From contig NZ_JBFONT020000001.1 of assembly GCF_040779325.2 (NCBI RefSeq), forward strand, positions 124,001-188,000: a DNA stretch of 64,000 nt, written 5' to 3'. The notes under the pieces were generated by a model, which worked only from the letters and a program-made list of their open reading frames with translations, did no database searches and was not told the origin of the DNA. The DNA comes from Aestuariibius violaceus (GTDB taxonomy: Bacteria > Pseudomonadota > Alphaproteobacteria > Rhodobacterales > Rhodobacteraceae). Shown piece after piece: positions 48,326-56,982 of the stretch (the first letter of the stretch is position 1; each line of letters opens with the position of its first letter). The position numbers and the translations under genes are program-made.

Positions 48326-48670
48326 ATGAGAATTGGTCCGGCTACGCCCGAGCTTCCGGTGCGAAGCGTAGAGGAGGCGCAGAGATACTATCGGGACCGG
48401 ATGGGATTCCGGATCGGGTGGCATCAGGAGGACGGGCGGATCGGGGCCGTCTCGCGCGGGGATTGCGCGATCTTCTTTCGCGAGACTGATACCGAGATCC
48501 ATCCCGGAACGTTCTGGGTCTTTGCGGAGGCGATCGATGACCTTTACCGCGCCCTCAACGATCTGGGGGCAGAGATCGTGGACCCGATCGAGGACAAGCC
48601 CTGGGGCCTGCGTCAGTTCACAGTCCGCGATCTTCATGGACATCTCTTCCATTACCATCTGGATCTTTGA
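48326..48670 (+). CDS. VOC family (glyoxalase/bleomycin-resistance-like) protein
   Basis: The 114-aa protein is one VOC module: PATPELPVRSVEEAQRYYRDRMGFRIGWHQEDGRIGAVSRGDCAIFFRET and later WVFAEAIDDLYRALNDLGAEIVDPIEDKPWGLRQFTVRDLHGHLFHYHL. The C-terminal D-x-x-G-H fits a metal-binding VOC fold, and such proteins act as dimers. The specific substrate is unknown. ATG at 48326 with AAGGAG 8 nt upstream. It is 80 bp before the DUF1761 gene on the same strand. Confidence 0.88.
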   Translation: MRIGPATPELPVRSVEEAQRYYRDRMGFRIGWHQEDGRIGAVSRGDCAIFFRETDTEIHPGTFWVFAEAIDDLYRALNDLGAEIVDPIEDKPWGLRQFTVRDLHGHLFHYHLDL

Positions 48671-48751
48671 CGGCGCCGGTGGACACGGTACGGCCTTCCC
48701 ATGGGACCCACCTCACGCCATCCTGCCCTGACGGAAGGAAGGGAGAGGTCC

Positions 48752-49147
48752 ATGGGTATCGTCGCGATATTTATCGCAGCCGTCGCCGGGTTCGCGGCAG
48801 GTGCCATCTGGTACAACGTGTTCTCCACGCAATGGATGGCCGATATCGGCGTCCCGATGAAAGAGGACGGCACGCCCGACATCACCCAGAGCCCGGCGCT
48901 TTATGCCAAGGGTTTTGTCTGCACCCTCGTCGTCGCCGCGATGATGGCGCATACCTTTTCGGGCAGCGGCGTCGAGACCTGGCATGCCGGGCTGATCGGG
49001 GGCTTTGGCATCGGCGCCTTCTTCATCGCGCCCTGGATCACGCTCAACGTGCTCTATTCGATGCGGCCGATCCGGCTGGCCATGATCGACGGCGGCTATG
49101 CCGCTGTTGCCTGCGGGGTGATGGGGCTGGTGCTGACGCTCTTCTGA
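48752..49147 (+). CDS. DUF1761 family membrane protein
   Basis: The 131-aa protein has about four hydrophobic helices. The family pattern is visible: VAIFIAAVAGFAAGAIWYNVFSTQWMADIGVP, YAKGFVCTLVVAAMMAHTFSG, GGFGIGAFFIAPWITLNVLYSMRPIRLAMIDGGY. Function is unknown. ATG at 48752 with GGGAGAGG upstream. It converges on the glycosyltransferase gene. Confidence 0.87.
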   Translation: MGIVAIFIAAVAGFAAGAIWYNVFSTQWMADIGVPMKEDGTPDITQSPALYAKGFVCTLVVAAMMAHTFSGSGVETWHAGLIGGFGIGAFFIAPWITLNVLYSMRPIRLAMIDGGYAAVACGVMGLVLTLF

Positions 49148-49180
49148 CGGGCCGCCGGTTCGCACCGCCGATCCGGCGTG

Positions 49181-50107
49181 TCAGGGGGTTTCGGCCGAGG
49201 CAGCGGGCGTCGCGGCCTCGTTCCTGGCTTCCTTGATCTGCGCCCGCCAGAAAACCGCCTTGAGAAGCCAAAACACCATCTCAGGCCGCGACCGCGACCG
49301 GAAGATGTTCTTCACGGCCTTTCTGAACCGTCGTCGCGCCCTGCGCAGTTCCAGTTCCGGCGGCTCGCCCTGGAGGCGCAACCTCTGCCACCTTGACCGG
49401 CCGATGCTGCGGGTTCGTCCGAGAACGCTGCCAATCGACATGTCCTCGGGTTCGATCAGGTGCCGGACGACCGCATCCGGCACGAAGAGGATGGGATGTC
49501 CGAGATCCCCGGCACGGGACGCAAAATGCGTATCCTCGCCGCCGGCACCCTCCTGACCGTAGTTCAGCCGCTCCGTATCGAACCTCAAGGCGCGCGCAGC
49601 CCCCCGGATCGCGAAATTCGCGCCCTTGACCTGCGAGGCGTCTATCGGCTGAACGCGGTCGTTGAAGCTGATCTTCGAACATCCGAACGCCCCGCCGTGA
49701 TCGGCGATGTATTCCTGCCACCTGGCCGGTGTTGCCGACCAATTCGGGCGGACCTGACCGGCGAAGCACAGCGCCTCTGGATGATGTGTTCCGGCATCGA
49801 GATAGGCAGTCAACCAGTCCGGATCCCGTGTTGTGTCGTCATCCGTAAAGACGATGAGATCGCCCGCCGCGCGCTCCAGCGCTAGATTCAGGGCCAGGGA
49901 CTTGCCGCGCCGCGGTTCCTGCAGGCGGATGACGTCGAACCTCTCGAACGGGCGCTGGAGGATTTCCCAGGTCCGGTCGGTGCTCGCGTTGTCGACCAGT
50001 ATCAGCTGCGTCGGCGATGGCAGATCCAGCGCAGCAAGACTATCCAGCGTGTCCGGCAAGAGGCGCTCGCCATTGTGACTGCAGAGGATGATGCTGATCG
50101 TCCCCAC
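49181..50107 (-). CDS. Glycosyltransferase family 2
   Basis: The 308-aa protein has a GT-A fold: TISIILCSHNGERLLPDTLDSLAALDLPSPTQLILVDNASTDRTWEILQ, then GKSLALNLALERAAGDLIVFTDDDTTRDPDWL, where DDD is the metal-binding DXD-type motif. A later QVKGANFAIRGAARALRFDTERLNYGQEGAGGEDTHFASRAGDLGH fits the catalytic-base region. The basic C-terminal tail (RRARRRFRKAVKNIFRSRSR) may contact the membrane. The acceptor is unknown; it may be an exopolysaccharide or lipid. It is preceded by a 354-bp gap. Confidence 0.9.
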   Translation of the reverse strand: MGTISIILCSHNGERLLPDTLDSLAALDLPSPTQLILVDNASTDRTWEILQRPFERFDVIRLQEPRRGKSLALNLALERAAGDLIVFTDDDTTRDPDWLTAYLDAGTHHPEALCFAGQVRPNWSATPARWQEYIADHGGAFGCSKISFNDRVQPIDASQVKGANFAIRGAARALRFDTERLNYGQEGAGGEDTHFASRAGDLGHPILFVPDAVVRHLIEPEDMSIGSVLGRTRSIGRSRWQRLRLQGEPPELELRRARRRFRKAVKNIFRSRSRPEMVFWLLKAVFWRAQIKEARNEAATPAASAETP

Positions 50108-50461
50108 GGCAGTTAACTATTCAAATGCATGTTCAGGCCTGGCAGTTGACGCACCCGCTTTCGAGAGAGGCGCAACCGGCATCGGGCCATCACGCCCATG
50201 AGGATGGAACGCCGCGCTTCTGCCGCGCATTCATACCGACCCACCGTTTGACCAACCGTTTGAGAAACCAAGGTAATTGCGCATCAACCGTGTTAACGTC
50301 CGTCTCGTGGGCCGCGCAGGCCCCTTCAGGGAGGACCTGCGCGGCCACTCTTTCGGCCTCACTAGTTGATCGGTGGGATCCTCACAAGCGGGCCATTCTT
50401 CACCTGCCTGTCAAGGATCCCGCTTCTCCGGCGCTTGAGAAGGCCGCCCCGTCCTGCCGCC
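50108..50461. other. 354-bp gap with a long hairpin
   Basis: No gene was found. The gap has an 11-bp perfect inverted repeat, GGCCGCGCAGG (50310-50320) and CCTGCGCGGCC (50336-50346), with a 15-nt loop CCCCTTCAGGGAGGA. No T-run follows on either strand. On the minus strand the loop reads TCCTCCCTGAAGGGG, which resembles an anti-Shine-Dalgarno sequence. The gap is upstream of the glycosyltransferase and downstream of the methyltransferase. Confidence 0.6.
50310..50346. ncRNA. Candidate structured RNA or processing hairpin
   Basis: An 11-bp perfect GC-rich stem with a 15-nt purine/pyrimidine-asymmetric loop. It may be the body of a small RNA or a terminator-like hairpin for the methyltransferase transcript. 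No promoter was assigned. Confidence 0.3.
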
Positions 50462-51100
50462 TCACGCGCGGCGCGCGACGATGAAGCGGCTGGGCGGATT
50501 TGCCGGGTGATTGCCCGTCTCGATGATCTCGAAGCCCGCATGGAAGATCTCGCGCTCAAGCTCCCGGATCTTGGTGATCCGCACGTGGGGCGCCTGTCCG
50601 GCCAGCTGCATCAGCGGCAGGATCGCCCGCATCAGCGTGAGCTTCAGCGGAAAGCCCCGATCCGGCAGGCAGATCGTCTTCGAGATGAAGAGCCCGCCGG
50701 GCCTCAGAAGCCGCGAGATGCCGGCCAGCGCCCCCGGCAGATCGTCCAGAAGGTGCAGCAGGTTGAACGCCAGCACCGCGTCGTAGCGGCCACCGTCGAA
50801 GACGATGTCCTGCACCCCGCCGGTACGGACCGTCATATTGGTCAGCCCGGCCTCGTCCGCACGGGCCTGGGCGATCTTCGCCATCTCGCCCGACATGTCG
50901 GTCGCCACATACTCCCCGACCCCGGGGGCAAGATGCGCTGCCGTCATGCCGGTGCCGCAACCCAGTTCGAGCACCCGGTCATCGGCGCGCAGATGGCTTT
51001 GCGTCCGCTCAAGCGTGTATTTGTAGGCACGCATATCGGCGATCGGGCTCGTCGCGTAGCGCTGCGCCTTCCGGTCCCAGAAATCCATCGTATCGATCAT
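50462..51100 (-). CDS. SAM-dependent methyltransferase, class I
   Basis: The 212-aa protein starts DTMDFWDRKAQRYATSPIADMRAYKYTLERTQSHL. Motif I is VLELGCGTGMTAAHLAPGVGEYVATDMSGEMAKIA, followed by YDAVLAFNLLHLLDDLPGALAGISRLLRPGGLFISKT. This is the class I SAM fold with a small-molecule or quinone-type flavour. The start at 51100 has AAGGAGAGAGACG upstream. It is divergent from a LysR regulator (51186), a classic regulator-target layout. The substrate is unknown. Confidence 0.9.
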   Translation of the reverse strand: MIDTMDFWDRKAQRYATSPIADMRAYKYTLERTQSHLRADDRVLELGCGTGMTAAHLAPGVGEYVATDMSGEMAKIAQARADEAGLTNMTVRTGGVQDIVFDGGRYDAVLAFNLLHLLDDLPGALAGISRLLRPGGLFISKTICLPDRGFPLKLTLMRAILPLMQLAGQAPHVRITKIRELEREIFHAGFEIIETGNHPANPPSRFIVARRA

Positions 51101-51185
51101 CGTCTCTCTCCTTTCGTGGCCATCTAGACCATGCGCAGATCGAAGAGGAATTGCCGAAATCGGTACTTCGGATATACGGGGATGC

Positions 51186-52079
51186 ATGAATTGGTCCGCC
51201 ATCTCCTATGATTGGAACCAGGTCCGCGCCTTCCTCGCGACGGTGGAGGAGGGGTCGCTGTCGGCCGCGGCGCGCGCGCTGGGCCTGACCCAGCCGACGC
51301 TGGGGCGGCAGGTGACCGCGCTGGAAGACGCGCTGGGCGTGACGCTGTTCGAACGGGCGGGCCGGTCGTTGCAGCTGACGCGCGCCGGGCGGGACCTCTT
51401 GGACCACGTGCGGGCGATGGGGGATGCGGCGAGCCGGATCTCGCTCGCCGCCTCGGGCCAGTCGCAGGCGGTCGAAGGGCAGGTGCGGGTGACGGCGAGC
51501 GACGCGATGTCGGCCTATATCCTGCCCGAGGCGCTGCTGCGCCTGCGGGAGGTCGCGCCGCTGATCGAGATCGAGATCATCGCGGCTGACGATATCCGCG
51601 ACCTGCTGCGCCGCGAGGCCGATATCGCGATCCGCCATGTCCGCCCCGAACAGCCCGACCTGATCGCGCGCCTCGTCGGCATGATGAAGGGGCGGTTCTA
51701 CGCCGCGCCCGCCTATCTCGACCGGCGGGGCCGGCCTGCGGATCGGGCGGATCTGGCCGGGCATGACTGGATCGGGCTGAGCGACAATGCGCGGTACCGG
51801 GCCTTCCTCGCCGGGATCGGGATCGAGCTGACCGAGCGGAATTTCAGATGCGGATCAAGCAGCGGCATCGTCGCGTGGGAGATGGCGCAGGCGGGCCTTG
51901 GCATCGCCGTGATGTCCGAGGCGGTGGCGGCGAAGACCCCGGGGATCGAGCCGGTGCTGCCCGAGATGGACCCGATCGAATTCCCGGTCTGGCTGACCAC
52001 CCACCGCGAGCTGCATACGAGCCGCAGGATCCGCATCGTCTTCGATCTTCTGGCAGAGTTCCTGGCCGAGGCCGCCTGA
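51186..52079 (+). CDS. LysR-family transcriptional regulator
   Basis: The 297-aa protein has the LysR helix-turn-helix near the start: WNQVRAFLATVEEGSLSAAARALGLTQPTLGRQVTALEDALGVTLFERAGRSLQLTRAG (about residues 10-68). The effector domain begins VRVTASDAMSAYILPEALLRLREVAPLIEIEIIAADDIRDLLRREADIAIRHVRPEQPDL. It is divergent from the methyltransferase gene (85 bp between starts), so it probably regulates that gene and itself. The inducer is unknown. Confidence 0.92.
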   Translation: MNWSAISYDWNQVRAFLATVEEGSLSAAARALGLTQPTLGRQVTALEDALGVTLFERAGRSLQLTRAGRDLLDHVRAMGDAASRISLAASGQSQAVEGQVRVTASDAMSAYILPEALLRLREVAPLIEIEIIAADDIRDLLRREADIAIRHVRPEQPDLIARLVGMMKGRFYAAPAYLDRRGRPADRADLAGHDWIGLSDNARYRAFLAGIGIELTERNFRCGSSSGIVAWEMAQAGLGIAVMSEAVAAKTPGIEPVLPEMDPIEFPVWLTTHRELHTSRRIRIVFDLLAEFLAEAA

Positions 52080-52141
52080 CGCCGCCGCTTCCCTTCCCCG
52101 CGCCGCCGCCCCATATGGGGACCGGACGACAGGAGTTTTCT

Positions 52142-52699
52142 ATGGCGAAAGACGAGTTTCCCGGCTGGCACGGCACGACGATCATCGGCGTGCGCAAGGG
52201 TGGCGAGGTGGTGATCGCGGGCGACGGGCAGGTCAGCCTGGGCGAGACGGTCATCAAGGGCACCGCGCGCAAGGTGCGGCGGCTGTCGCCCGGCGGGCAC
52301 GACGTGGTCGCGGGCTTTGCCGGGTCGACGGCGGATGCGTTTACCCTGCTCGAGCGGCTGGAGACCAAGCTGGAGGCGCATCCGGGCCAGCTGCAGCGGG
52401 CCTCGGTCGAGTTGGCGAAGGACTGGCGGACGGACAAGTACCTGCAAAAGCTCGAGGCGATGCTGATCGTCACCGACGGCAAGACGCTGCTGGTGATCAC
52501 CGGCGCGGGCGACGTGCTGGAGCCCGAGCACGACATCGCCGCCATCGGCTCTGGCGGGAACTACGCGCTGGCCGCCGCCCGCGGCCTGATCGGCAGCGAC
52601 CGGTCGGCAGAACAGGTCGCGCGGGACGCGATGGCGATCGCCGCCGATATCTGCGTCTACACCAACGGCAACCTCACGGTCGAAGCGATCAAGGGATGA
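52142..52699 (+). CDS. hslV: ATP-dependent protease proteolytic subunit HslV
   Basis: HslV is the threonine-type peptidase of the HslUV (ClpQY) proteasome-like complex in the cytosol. The 185-aa precursor starts AKDEFPGWHGTTIIGVRKGGEVVIAGDGQVSLGETVIKGTARKVRRL, and processing before Thr12 or Thr13 exposes the catalytic Thr. GSGGNYALAAARGL and the C-terminal IAADICVYTNGNLTVEAI complete the family. ATG at 52142 with GGAG upstream. It overlaps the next gene (ATGA). Its partner hslU is 2.9 kb downstream instead of adjacent. Confidence 0.97.
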   Translation: MAKDEFPGWHGTTIIGVRKGGEVVIAGDGQVSLGETVIKGTARKVRRLSPGGHDVVAGFAGSTADAFTLLERLETKLEAHPGQLQRASVELAKDWRTDKYLQKLEAMLIVTDGKTLLVITGAGDVLEPEHDIAAIGSGGNYALAAARGLIGSDRSAEQVARDAMAIAADICVYTNGNLTVEAIKG

Positions 52700-53769
52700 T
52701 CGAAAAGGACGACCTGCGCGCCGCCGTCTCCGCCGGGGCGATCACCGAGGCGCAGGCGGCGCGGATTTTGACGCTGGCGGCGGAACGGCAGGGGCATCTG
52801 GCCGCTACCCGCCCGGATGAGGAGCCGTTCGAGCTGTTCAAAGGCTTCAACGAGATCTTCATCGTCGTGGGCCTTGTCATTCTCGCCGCCGGGTGGGTCG
52901 GCGTGTCGGCGGCGATCGGCTGGGTCGATGCGGGGACGGGGTTCTTCGACGTCCAGGGCTTCGTCGTCACCCGCAGCCTGATCGCGGCGGGGATCCTCTG
53001 GGCGCTGTCGGAATACTTCATCCGACGGCGGCGGATGGTGGCGCCCGCGATCACGCTGACGATCTTCTGGGCGCTGAACGCGGCGCTCGGCTTCACGGCC
53101 TCCTATGCGCAGCCCTTCATGGTGGCCCAGCAGGACTGGTCGAGCACGATCTTCCCGCTGGCGCTCGCCTCGGTCGCGCTGCTGATCTACTGGCTGCGCT
53201 TCCGGGTGCCGTTCGCGCTGGCGCTGGTGGCGGTGGGGCTGTTCATCCTGATGGTCGTGGCGCTGGCGGTGCAGGCGGGCGACCCCGGCGATCTGTCCGA
53301 CCTGTTCCTGCTGTCGGCGGAGGGGCCCTTCGCGCTGGGCACGCTGCTGTTCGGCGTCGCGGTCTTTGCCGTCGCCATGTGGTTCGACATGTCCGACCCG
53401 CACCGGGTGACCCGCCGCGCCTCGAACGGGTTCTGGCTGCACATCGTGGCGGCCCCCGCCATCGTGAACACCATCGCGCTGACGCTCATCACCAGCGACG
53501 CGCCGGGCGCGCGCGGGCTGCTGATCGCCTTCCTCGCCCTGATCGCGCTGGTTGCCATCGTGATCGACCGCCGGTCGTTCCTGATCGCCGCCGTGGGTTA
53601 CGTCGTAGCGCTCAGCACCCAGCTGGACGAGGGGATGGGCATCGCCATGACGATCCTGATCCTGGGCGTCGTGCTGCTGCTGCTCGGCGCCTTCTGGGAG
53701 AGGATCCGCGCCGCCCTGATGGCGCTCCTGCCGTTCCTGCCGAGGGGGAAGTTGCCGCCGGTGGGATGA
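52696..53769 (+). CDS. Polytopic membrane protein (DUF2157-like)
   Basis: The 357-aa protein has a short N-terminal soluble part (IEKDDLRAAVSAGAITEAQAARILTLAAERQGHL) and about ten hydrophobic segments. The N-terminal pattern resembles DUF2157, but I hold this as likely only. It overlaps hslV by 4 bp, so it is co-translated. The last 110 bp (53658-53769) are repeated imperfectly at 54411-54523, which shows a local duplication. The function is unknown. Confidence 0.7.
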   Translation: MIEKDDLRAAVSAGAITEAQAARILTLAAERQGHLAATRPDEEPFELFKGFNEIFIVVGLVILAAGWVGVSAAIGWVDAGTGFFDVQGFVVTRSLIAAGILWALSEYFIRRRRMVAPAITLTIFWALNAALGFTASYAQPFMVAQQDWSSTIFPLALASVALLIYWLRFRVPFALALVAVGLFILMVVALAVQAGDPGDLSDLFLLSAEGPFALGTLLFGVAVFAVAMWFDMSDPHRVTRRASNGFWLHIVAAPAIVNTIALTLITSDAPGARGLLIAFLALIALVAIVIDRRSFLIAAVGYVVALSTQLDEGMGIAMTILILGVVLLLLGAFWERIRAALMALLPFLPRGKLPPVG

Positions 53770-53847
53770 AGGGTGGGTGCATTGAACATGGACTGAATAC
53801 GCTGCAAGACGCGCCGGAATTATCCGTAAGCCAAATGGACCACAGCC

Positions 53848-54282
53848 ATGCGAAACCTCCTCCTTTGCACCCTGCCCCTGCTGTTTCTCGGCCTCAAAGC
53901 GACCGGCGAAGACACGGCGTCGCACTCCGTGACAGTCGATATGACGACCGACGGCGGAGGCTTCTTCGATAGCGAAACCGCCCGTATCAACTTCATGGTT
54001 CTCAACGATTTTGAGCCGCATCAATCGGGAGCGGATATCGCGTATTTCACCTTCAACAATCAGGTCTTCTCGAGGGGAGAAGACGGATATGTCAGCGCCA
54101 TATCGGAGACCATTCCGCTAGAGACGCGTGTCGACCTGGCCGGACGCGCGATCGATCTTCACCCGGACTGCACATGGGTCGGGTTCGATCCGGACTATCA
54201 TCAGAAACATGCCGGTGACTTCCTAGAGACCGGTATGACGAGCGACATGAGCCGCATTCTGTTCGTTCAGGTGCAGTGCTAG
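53848..54282 (+). CDS. Hypothetical secreted protein, 144 aa
   Basis: The product starts with a signal peptide (MRNLLLCTLPLLFLGLKATGED). The mature part is acidic and rich in Asp, Phe and Gly with short beta-like segments (HSVTVDMTTDGGGFFDSETARINFMVLNDFEPHQ). I do not recognise a family. Base use is less GC-rich than the neighbours. It lies between the intact tail of the DUF2157-like gene and its degenerate copy, which suggests that it was inserted with the duplication. Confidence 0.5.
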   Translation: MRNLLLCTLPLLFLGLKATGEDTASHSVTVDMTTDGGGFFDSETARINFMVLNDFEPHQSGADIAYFTFNNQVFSRGEDGYVSAISETIPLETRVDLAGRAIDLHPDCTWVGFDPDYHQKHAGDFLETGMTSDMSRILFVQVQC

Positions 54283-54410
54283 GCTCCTGAGGTTTTGAGC
54301 GTTGCGACGGGCCGCCTGTCTCATAGCGCGACCGCTTCGGGACGGGCCTGGAGGGCGAGAACTGCGCCGTGATCGCTGCTGACGAACCTCGGGAGGGTTA
54401 GGGATCGCAA

Positions 54411-54523
54411 TGATCCTGGGCGTCACGCCGCCGCTTCCCGACGCGTTCCGGGAGAGGAACCGCGCCGCCTGACGGCACTTCTGCCGTTTCTGCCGAGGGG
54501 GAGAGTGCTGCCGGTGGGGTGAG
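54411..54523 (+). repeat. Degenerate duplicate of the 3' end of the DUF2157-like gene
   Basis: These 113 bp align with 53658-53769 at roughly 80% by eye, with small gaps, from TGATCCTGGGCGTC to GCCGGTGGGGTGA. The copy no longer encodes the same frame throughout. The rest of the gap 54283-54685 has no gene. Confidence 0.75.
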
Positions 54524-54685
54524 GGGACGGATGGATTTGGGGCTGCTAGATTGGATTGCTTCGGCTATTCGGGACACCTACATTAGAAGGGAGCTCAGGA
54601 GCCGAATAATTCTGTTTTGAGGTCCGGCGTAAGAACCCATTTTACCTTTTTCTCCTCCTAAGGAATAGGCCTAAGGCATAGATAT

Positions 54686-55465
54686 ATGAGAATTGTTTTC
54701 AAAATATTCTTTCTGATATTATTTATGTGCAATGCACATATCACATTGGCCACACCTCCGTCCGATGCAAGCTATATTGTGCAGCGGGTCTACGATTCTA
54801 GTGCACTGAGAGACTTAAGGTATGAATTGAAAAAGAGATTTGTTGATGTCTATTTCGAGCCGATCTCCGGATTTGGAGCAGAAATCACTGACCATGATCG
54901 GTTTGTTGATATAATCCCAGACGAGGATGTTGAGCCATATCTTGATCGTTTTTTGGCACAATCAGCTGTAAACCACTTCACAACCTACGGACCCGAAAAA
55001 ATCGCATTGATAGCAGCGGTCTTACGAGCAGATGAAAGCATATCGGTAGGAGAAATTTTTTCGACAGAATACAGACGAAAGACTTCGAAAGCACTCGAAG
55101 AGGCCCGTGCAAGAACACGACCATCTGACTCGGATGATCCGCAGGTAATCGCGCTTGAAGAGTTGGTTGCACGGCTTCATGCGATAGATAAGCTATTTGA
55201 TGACGATGGTGTTCCTGAACTGTTTCGGGGATCCTCGGCAGCCTTTGCCGACATCCGAACCCTCATCCGCTATCATCGGGAGATCAAAAGACTTCGTCGG
55301 GAGCTCAATAATCCCGTCACGATCAGAGTAGTAGAGGCAGATGGAATTCTTGAGTTCAGCAGCCTTGTTCAGCGGCAGAGTCTACTCCGACAGCTCTCAG
55401 ATTCAGAAGATACAGGCGGCATTCAGTTCGTCAGACCGCCCACAACAAGCGTGGAATCAAGATAG
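54686..55465 (+). CDS. AT-rich hypothetical protein, likely secreted or membrane-anchored, 259 aa
   Basis: The frame is AT-rich (visibly many A/T in codon third positions: AGA, AAA, TTT, ATA), unlike every neighbour, so foreign origin is likely. The product starts with a signal-type segment (MRIVFKIFFLILFMCNAHITLATPP). The rest is charged, with helices such as RDLRYELKKRFVDVYFEP and YRREKTS-like KTSKALEEARARTRPSDSDDPQVIALEELVARLHAIDKLF. I recognise no family. It stands between hslV and hslU in the same orientation as both. Confidence 0.7.
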   Translation: MRIVFKIFFLILFMCNAHITLATPPSDASYIVQRVYDSSALRDLRYELKKRFVDVYFEPISGFGAEITDHDRFVDIIPDEDVEPYLDRFLAQSAVNHFTTYGPEKIALIAAVLRADESISVGEIFSTEYRRKTSKALEEARARTRPSDSDDPQVIALEELVARLHAIDKLFDDDGVPELFRGSSAAFADIRTLIRYHREIKRLRRELNNPVTIRVVEADGILEFSSLVQRQSLLRQLSDSEDTGGIQFVRPPTTSVESR

Positions 55466-55616
55466 GCGGAGTGACATATTTCAAGCTGAAGCTCGAAAGC
55501 TCGTCACCTTTAGTTGACGCCCGTGCCCTGCCTTCAGTTCTCATCCCTAAGCTCTCCCCGTTGCGTTTTCCGCTCACATGCCTATCTCTCGCGCACTCAC
55601 TCTGACGAAAGCCCTC

Positions 55617-56918
55617 ATGACCGACCTGACCCCCCGCGAGATCGTCTCGGAACTCGACCGTTTCATCATCGGCCAGAAGGACGCCAAGCGCGCCGTGGCC
55701 GTGGCCCTGCGCAATCGCTGGCGGCGTAAGCAGCTGGCGGATGACCTGCGGGACGAGGTCTATCCCAAGAACATCCTGATGATCGGCCCGACCGGTGTCG
55801 GCAAGACCGAGATCTCGCGCAGGCTGGCCAAGCTGGCGCACGCGCCTTTCGTCAAGGTCGAGGCGACCAAGTTCACCGAGGTCGGCTATGTCGGCCGGGA
55901 TGTGGAGCAGATCGTGCGCGATCTGGTGGATGCGGCGCTCTTGCAGACCCGCGAGCGGATGCGGGAAGACGTCAAGGCCAAGGCCCACCGCGCCGCCGAG
56001 GAACGGGTGATCGACGCCATCGCGGGCGATCAGGCGCGCGAGGGCACGCGCGAGATGTTCCGCAAGAAGCTGAAAACGGGGGAGCTGGACGACACGGTGA
56101 TCGAGCTTGAGGTCGCCGATACCTCGAACCCGATGCAGGGGTTGGAACTACCAGGCCAGCCCGGGCAGGTCGGCATGATGAATATCGGCGATCTCTTCGG
56201 GAAGGCGTTCCAGCGGACGGTGAAGAAGAAGCTGACGGTCGCGGCAAGCTACGAGGTGCTGATCTCGGAGGAGGCCGACAAGCTGCTGGACGACGAGACG
56301 GTGACGCGCGCCGCGATGGAAGCGGTGGAGCAGAACGGCATCGTCTTCATCGACGAGATCGACAAGGTCGCCGCCCGGACCGATGTGCGCGGCGGCGACG
56401 TCTCCCGCGAAGGCGTCCAGCGCGACCTGCTGCCCCTGATCGAGGGCACGACGGTCTCGACCAAGCACGGGCCGGTCAAGACGGACCATATCCTCTTCAT
56501 CGCCTCTGGCGCCTTCCACATCGCGAAACCGTCCGACCTGCTGCCCGAACTGCAGGGCCGCCTGCCGATCCGGGTGGAGCTGCGCGCGCTGACCGAAGAG
56601 GATTTCGTGCGCATCCTGACCGAGACGGACAACGCCCTGACCCTGCAATACACCGCGCTCATGGCGACCGAGGATCTGACCGTCAGCTTCACCGAAGAGG
56701 GCATCGCCGCGCTCGCCCGGATCGCGGCGGAGGTGAACGAGGCGGTCGAGAATATCGGCGCGCGGCGGCTCTATACCGTGCTGGAGCGGGTGTTCGAGGA
56801 TCTGTCCTTCAACGCGCCCGAGAAATCCGGCGAGACGGTTCAGATCGACGCGGCCTTTGTCGAGGAACATTTGGGCGAACTTTCGCGCTCCACCGATCTG
56901 AGCCGCTACGTGCTGTAA
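55617..56918 (+). CDS. hslU: ATP-dependent protease ATPase subunit HslU
   Basis: HslU is the AAA+ unfoldase that feeds substrates to HslV. The 433-aa protein starts TDLTPREIVSELDRFIIGQKDAKRAVAVALRNRWRRKQL. Walker A is GPTGVGKTEISRRLAKLAHAPFVKVEATKFTEVGYVGRDVE (GPTGVGKT at about 57-64), and Walker B is GIVFIDEIDKVAAR. Sensor 2 lies in ENIGARRLYTVLERV. The C-terminal SRYVL would dock into HslV. The ATG at 55617 is preferred to an upstream ATG at 55578. Its partner hslV is 2.9 kb upstream, with a duplicated tail, an extra secreted gene and an AT-rich gene in between. Confidence 0.97.
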   Translation: MTDLTPREIVSELDRFIIGQKDAKRAVAVALRNRWRRKQLADDLRDEVYPKNILMIGPTGVGKTEISRRLAKLAHAPFVKVEATKFTEVGYVGRDVEQIVRDLVDAALLQTRERMREDVKAKAHRAAEERVIDAIAGDQAREGTREMFRKKLKTGELDDTVIELEVADTSNPMQGLELPGQPGQVGMMNIGDLFGKAFQRTVKKKLTVAASYEVLISEEADKLLDDETVTRAAMEAVEQNGIVFIDEIDKVAARTDVRGGDVSREGVQRDLLPLIEGTTVSTKHGPVKTDHILFIASGAFHIAKPSDLLPELQGRLPIRVELRALTEEDFVRILTETDNALTLQYTALMATEDLTVSFTEEGIAALARIAAEVNEAVENIGARRLYTVLERVFEDLSFNAPEKSGETVQIDAAFVEEHLGELSRSTDLSRYVL

Positions 56919-56982
56919 CTTCGCTGGACAGGCGCGGCGCGGCGCCTTATCGGTCGGGTGAGAAAACTAAACCGATCGGTTC

